Shown: positions 6,595 through 7,202 of the stretch, one piece after another
Numbering within the stretch: position 1 is the first letter of the stretch
Layout: every line of letters begins with the position of its first letter
Origin: Omnitrophica WOR_2 bacterium RIFCSPLOWO2_12_FULL_51_24
GTDB taxonomy: Bacteria > Omnitrophota > Gorgyraeia > Pluralincolimonadales > Pluralincolimonadaceae
Direction of reading: 5' to 3'
Assembly (NCBI GenBank): GCA_001805885.1
Contig: MHHC01000016.1
Span: forward strand, 1-7,202
DNA length: 7,202 nucleotides
Made by a program: the position numbers and the translations under genes
Notes under the pieces: model-generated
Told to the model about the DNA's origin: nothing
What the model saw: the letters and a program-made list of their open reading frames with translations, nothing else
The model's database searches: none

Positions 6595-6610
6595 GAGACT
6601 CTGACAGCCG

Positions 6611-7202
6611 ATGCCATCTGGGATCAAGGAACGGCTAAGTGAGATACTGATAAAGAAAGGAGCAATAACAGAAGAGAAATTAAACCAGGCCCTTCTGGTC
6701 CAGAAAGAGAAGGGTGGTTCGTTGGGAGATATCCTCGTCTCGCTGGGGGCCATAACCCAGAGAGACCTGTTAGCGATTTTAAGCCAAGAACTTGGGATCC
6801 CGCCGATTTCCCTTTCCAAATTCAAGATCGATCCGGAAATAACGAAATTCATACCGAAAAAAATAGCAGCCAATTACCAGATAATGCCTATCTCCAAGAT
6901 GGGCAACGTCCTTACCGTCGCCATGGCCGATCCGCTTAATGTCTTCGCGCTCGACGACATAAAGAACGTCACGGGTATGGATATCACGCCTATCATAACT
7001 ACCCAGGATGATGTCAGGGCGGCCATAGATCAACATTACGGAAGCGCGGCGACCTCTACCATCGAGGAACTCGTTAAGGAAACTAACATCGAGCTTATCT
7101 CTTCGAGAAAGCAGGATGAAAATATCGAAGCGGCGAGCACGGTCGCCGATACGCCGGTGGTAAAACTTACGAGCGCTATAGTCCTTGACGCCACAAAAGC
7201 AA
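6611..7202 (+). CDS. pilB: PilB/GspE-family pilus extension ATPase, N-terminal part, 3' end outside window
   Basis: The frame stays open from ATG 6611 to the window end (197 codons) and is continued beyond it. An in-frame stop at 6602-6604 leaves ATG 6611 as the first ATG. The ribosome site AGGAG (6593-6597, over the previous stop codon) is 13 nt away, which is rather far. Residues 8-143 form an MshEN/T2SSE_N domain with half-motifs RLSEILIKKGAITEEKL and SLGDILVSLGAITQRDL, then NYQIMPISKMGNVLTVAMADPLN. A linker with acidic and Ser/Thr residues (144-180) leads to PVVKLTSAIVLDATKA (182-197), where PilB/GspE proteins enter the second N-terminal domain (usually PVV+L.N.il.+Ai...ASDIH). PilB powers pilin polymerisation. 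The pilT neighbour supports pilus rather than type II secretion, but the Walker motifs and zinc site are outside the window, so GspE cannot be excluded. Confidence 0.88.
   Translation, partial: MPSGIKERLSEILIKKGAITEEKLNQALLVQKEKGGSLGDILVSLGAITQRDLLAILSQELGIPPISLSKFKIDPEITKFIPKKIAANYQIMPISKMGNVLTVAMADPLNVFALDDIKNVTGMDITPIITTQDDVRAAIDQHYGSAATSTIEELVKETNIELISSRKQDENIEAASTVADTPVVKLTSAIVLDATKA

Overview
The window is a bacterial chromosome segment with all genes on the + strand, packed into two tight blocks. Block 1 (1-3430) is the 3' end of a peptidoglycan transpeptidase gene (PBP2, mrdA), then rodA (overlapping by 4 nt), then a radical SAM gene (overlapping by 1 nt). Block 2 (3490-7202) starts behind a very good sigma70-type promoter. 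It holds a membrane HAMP-GAF protein with a degenerate GGDEF domain, then a highly structured intergenic palindrome, pilT, a free-standing MshEN (GspE/PilB N-terminal) protein, and the first 197 codons of pilB, which runs off the window.

Organism: heavy use of AUA isoleucine and AGG/AGA arginine codons, moderate GC, Gram-negative-type elongasome genes and type IV pilus motor genes suggest a Gram-negative bacterium. My guess is an uncultured lineage such as Omnitrophota (OP3) or a relative. This is an impression from codon use and protein style; the window has no rRNA or other marker that settles it.

How the genes work together: PBP2 and RodA form the transpeptidase/glycosyltransferase pair that builds the lateral cell wall. 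The radical SAM protein commonly neighbours this cluster in other bacteria, but its job is unknown. The second block is a type IV pilus motor module: PilT retracts the pilus and PilB extends it. The stand-alone MshEN protein between them duplicates PilB's N-terminal domain. The upstream membrane protein has an apparently inactive GGDEF domain, so it looks like a receptor or scaffold rather than a c-di-GMP synthase.

The most unusual item is at about 4939-5055, between the GGDEF gene and pilT. This is a 117-nt nested inverted repeat centred near 4997. It has two 21-nt palindromes that differ from each other by compensating base-pair changes, a middle hairpin and an outer closing stem. It can be drawn as a cloverleaf or as one long hairpin, like a REPIN/MITE or a structured leader of pilT. 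Other points worth attention are the degenerate GGDEF, the split/duplicated MshEN domain whose motif arginines are mostly missing, and an in-frame 18-bp tandem duplication that gives the radical SAM protein an Arg/Ser-rich insert.
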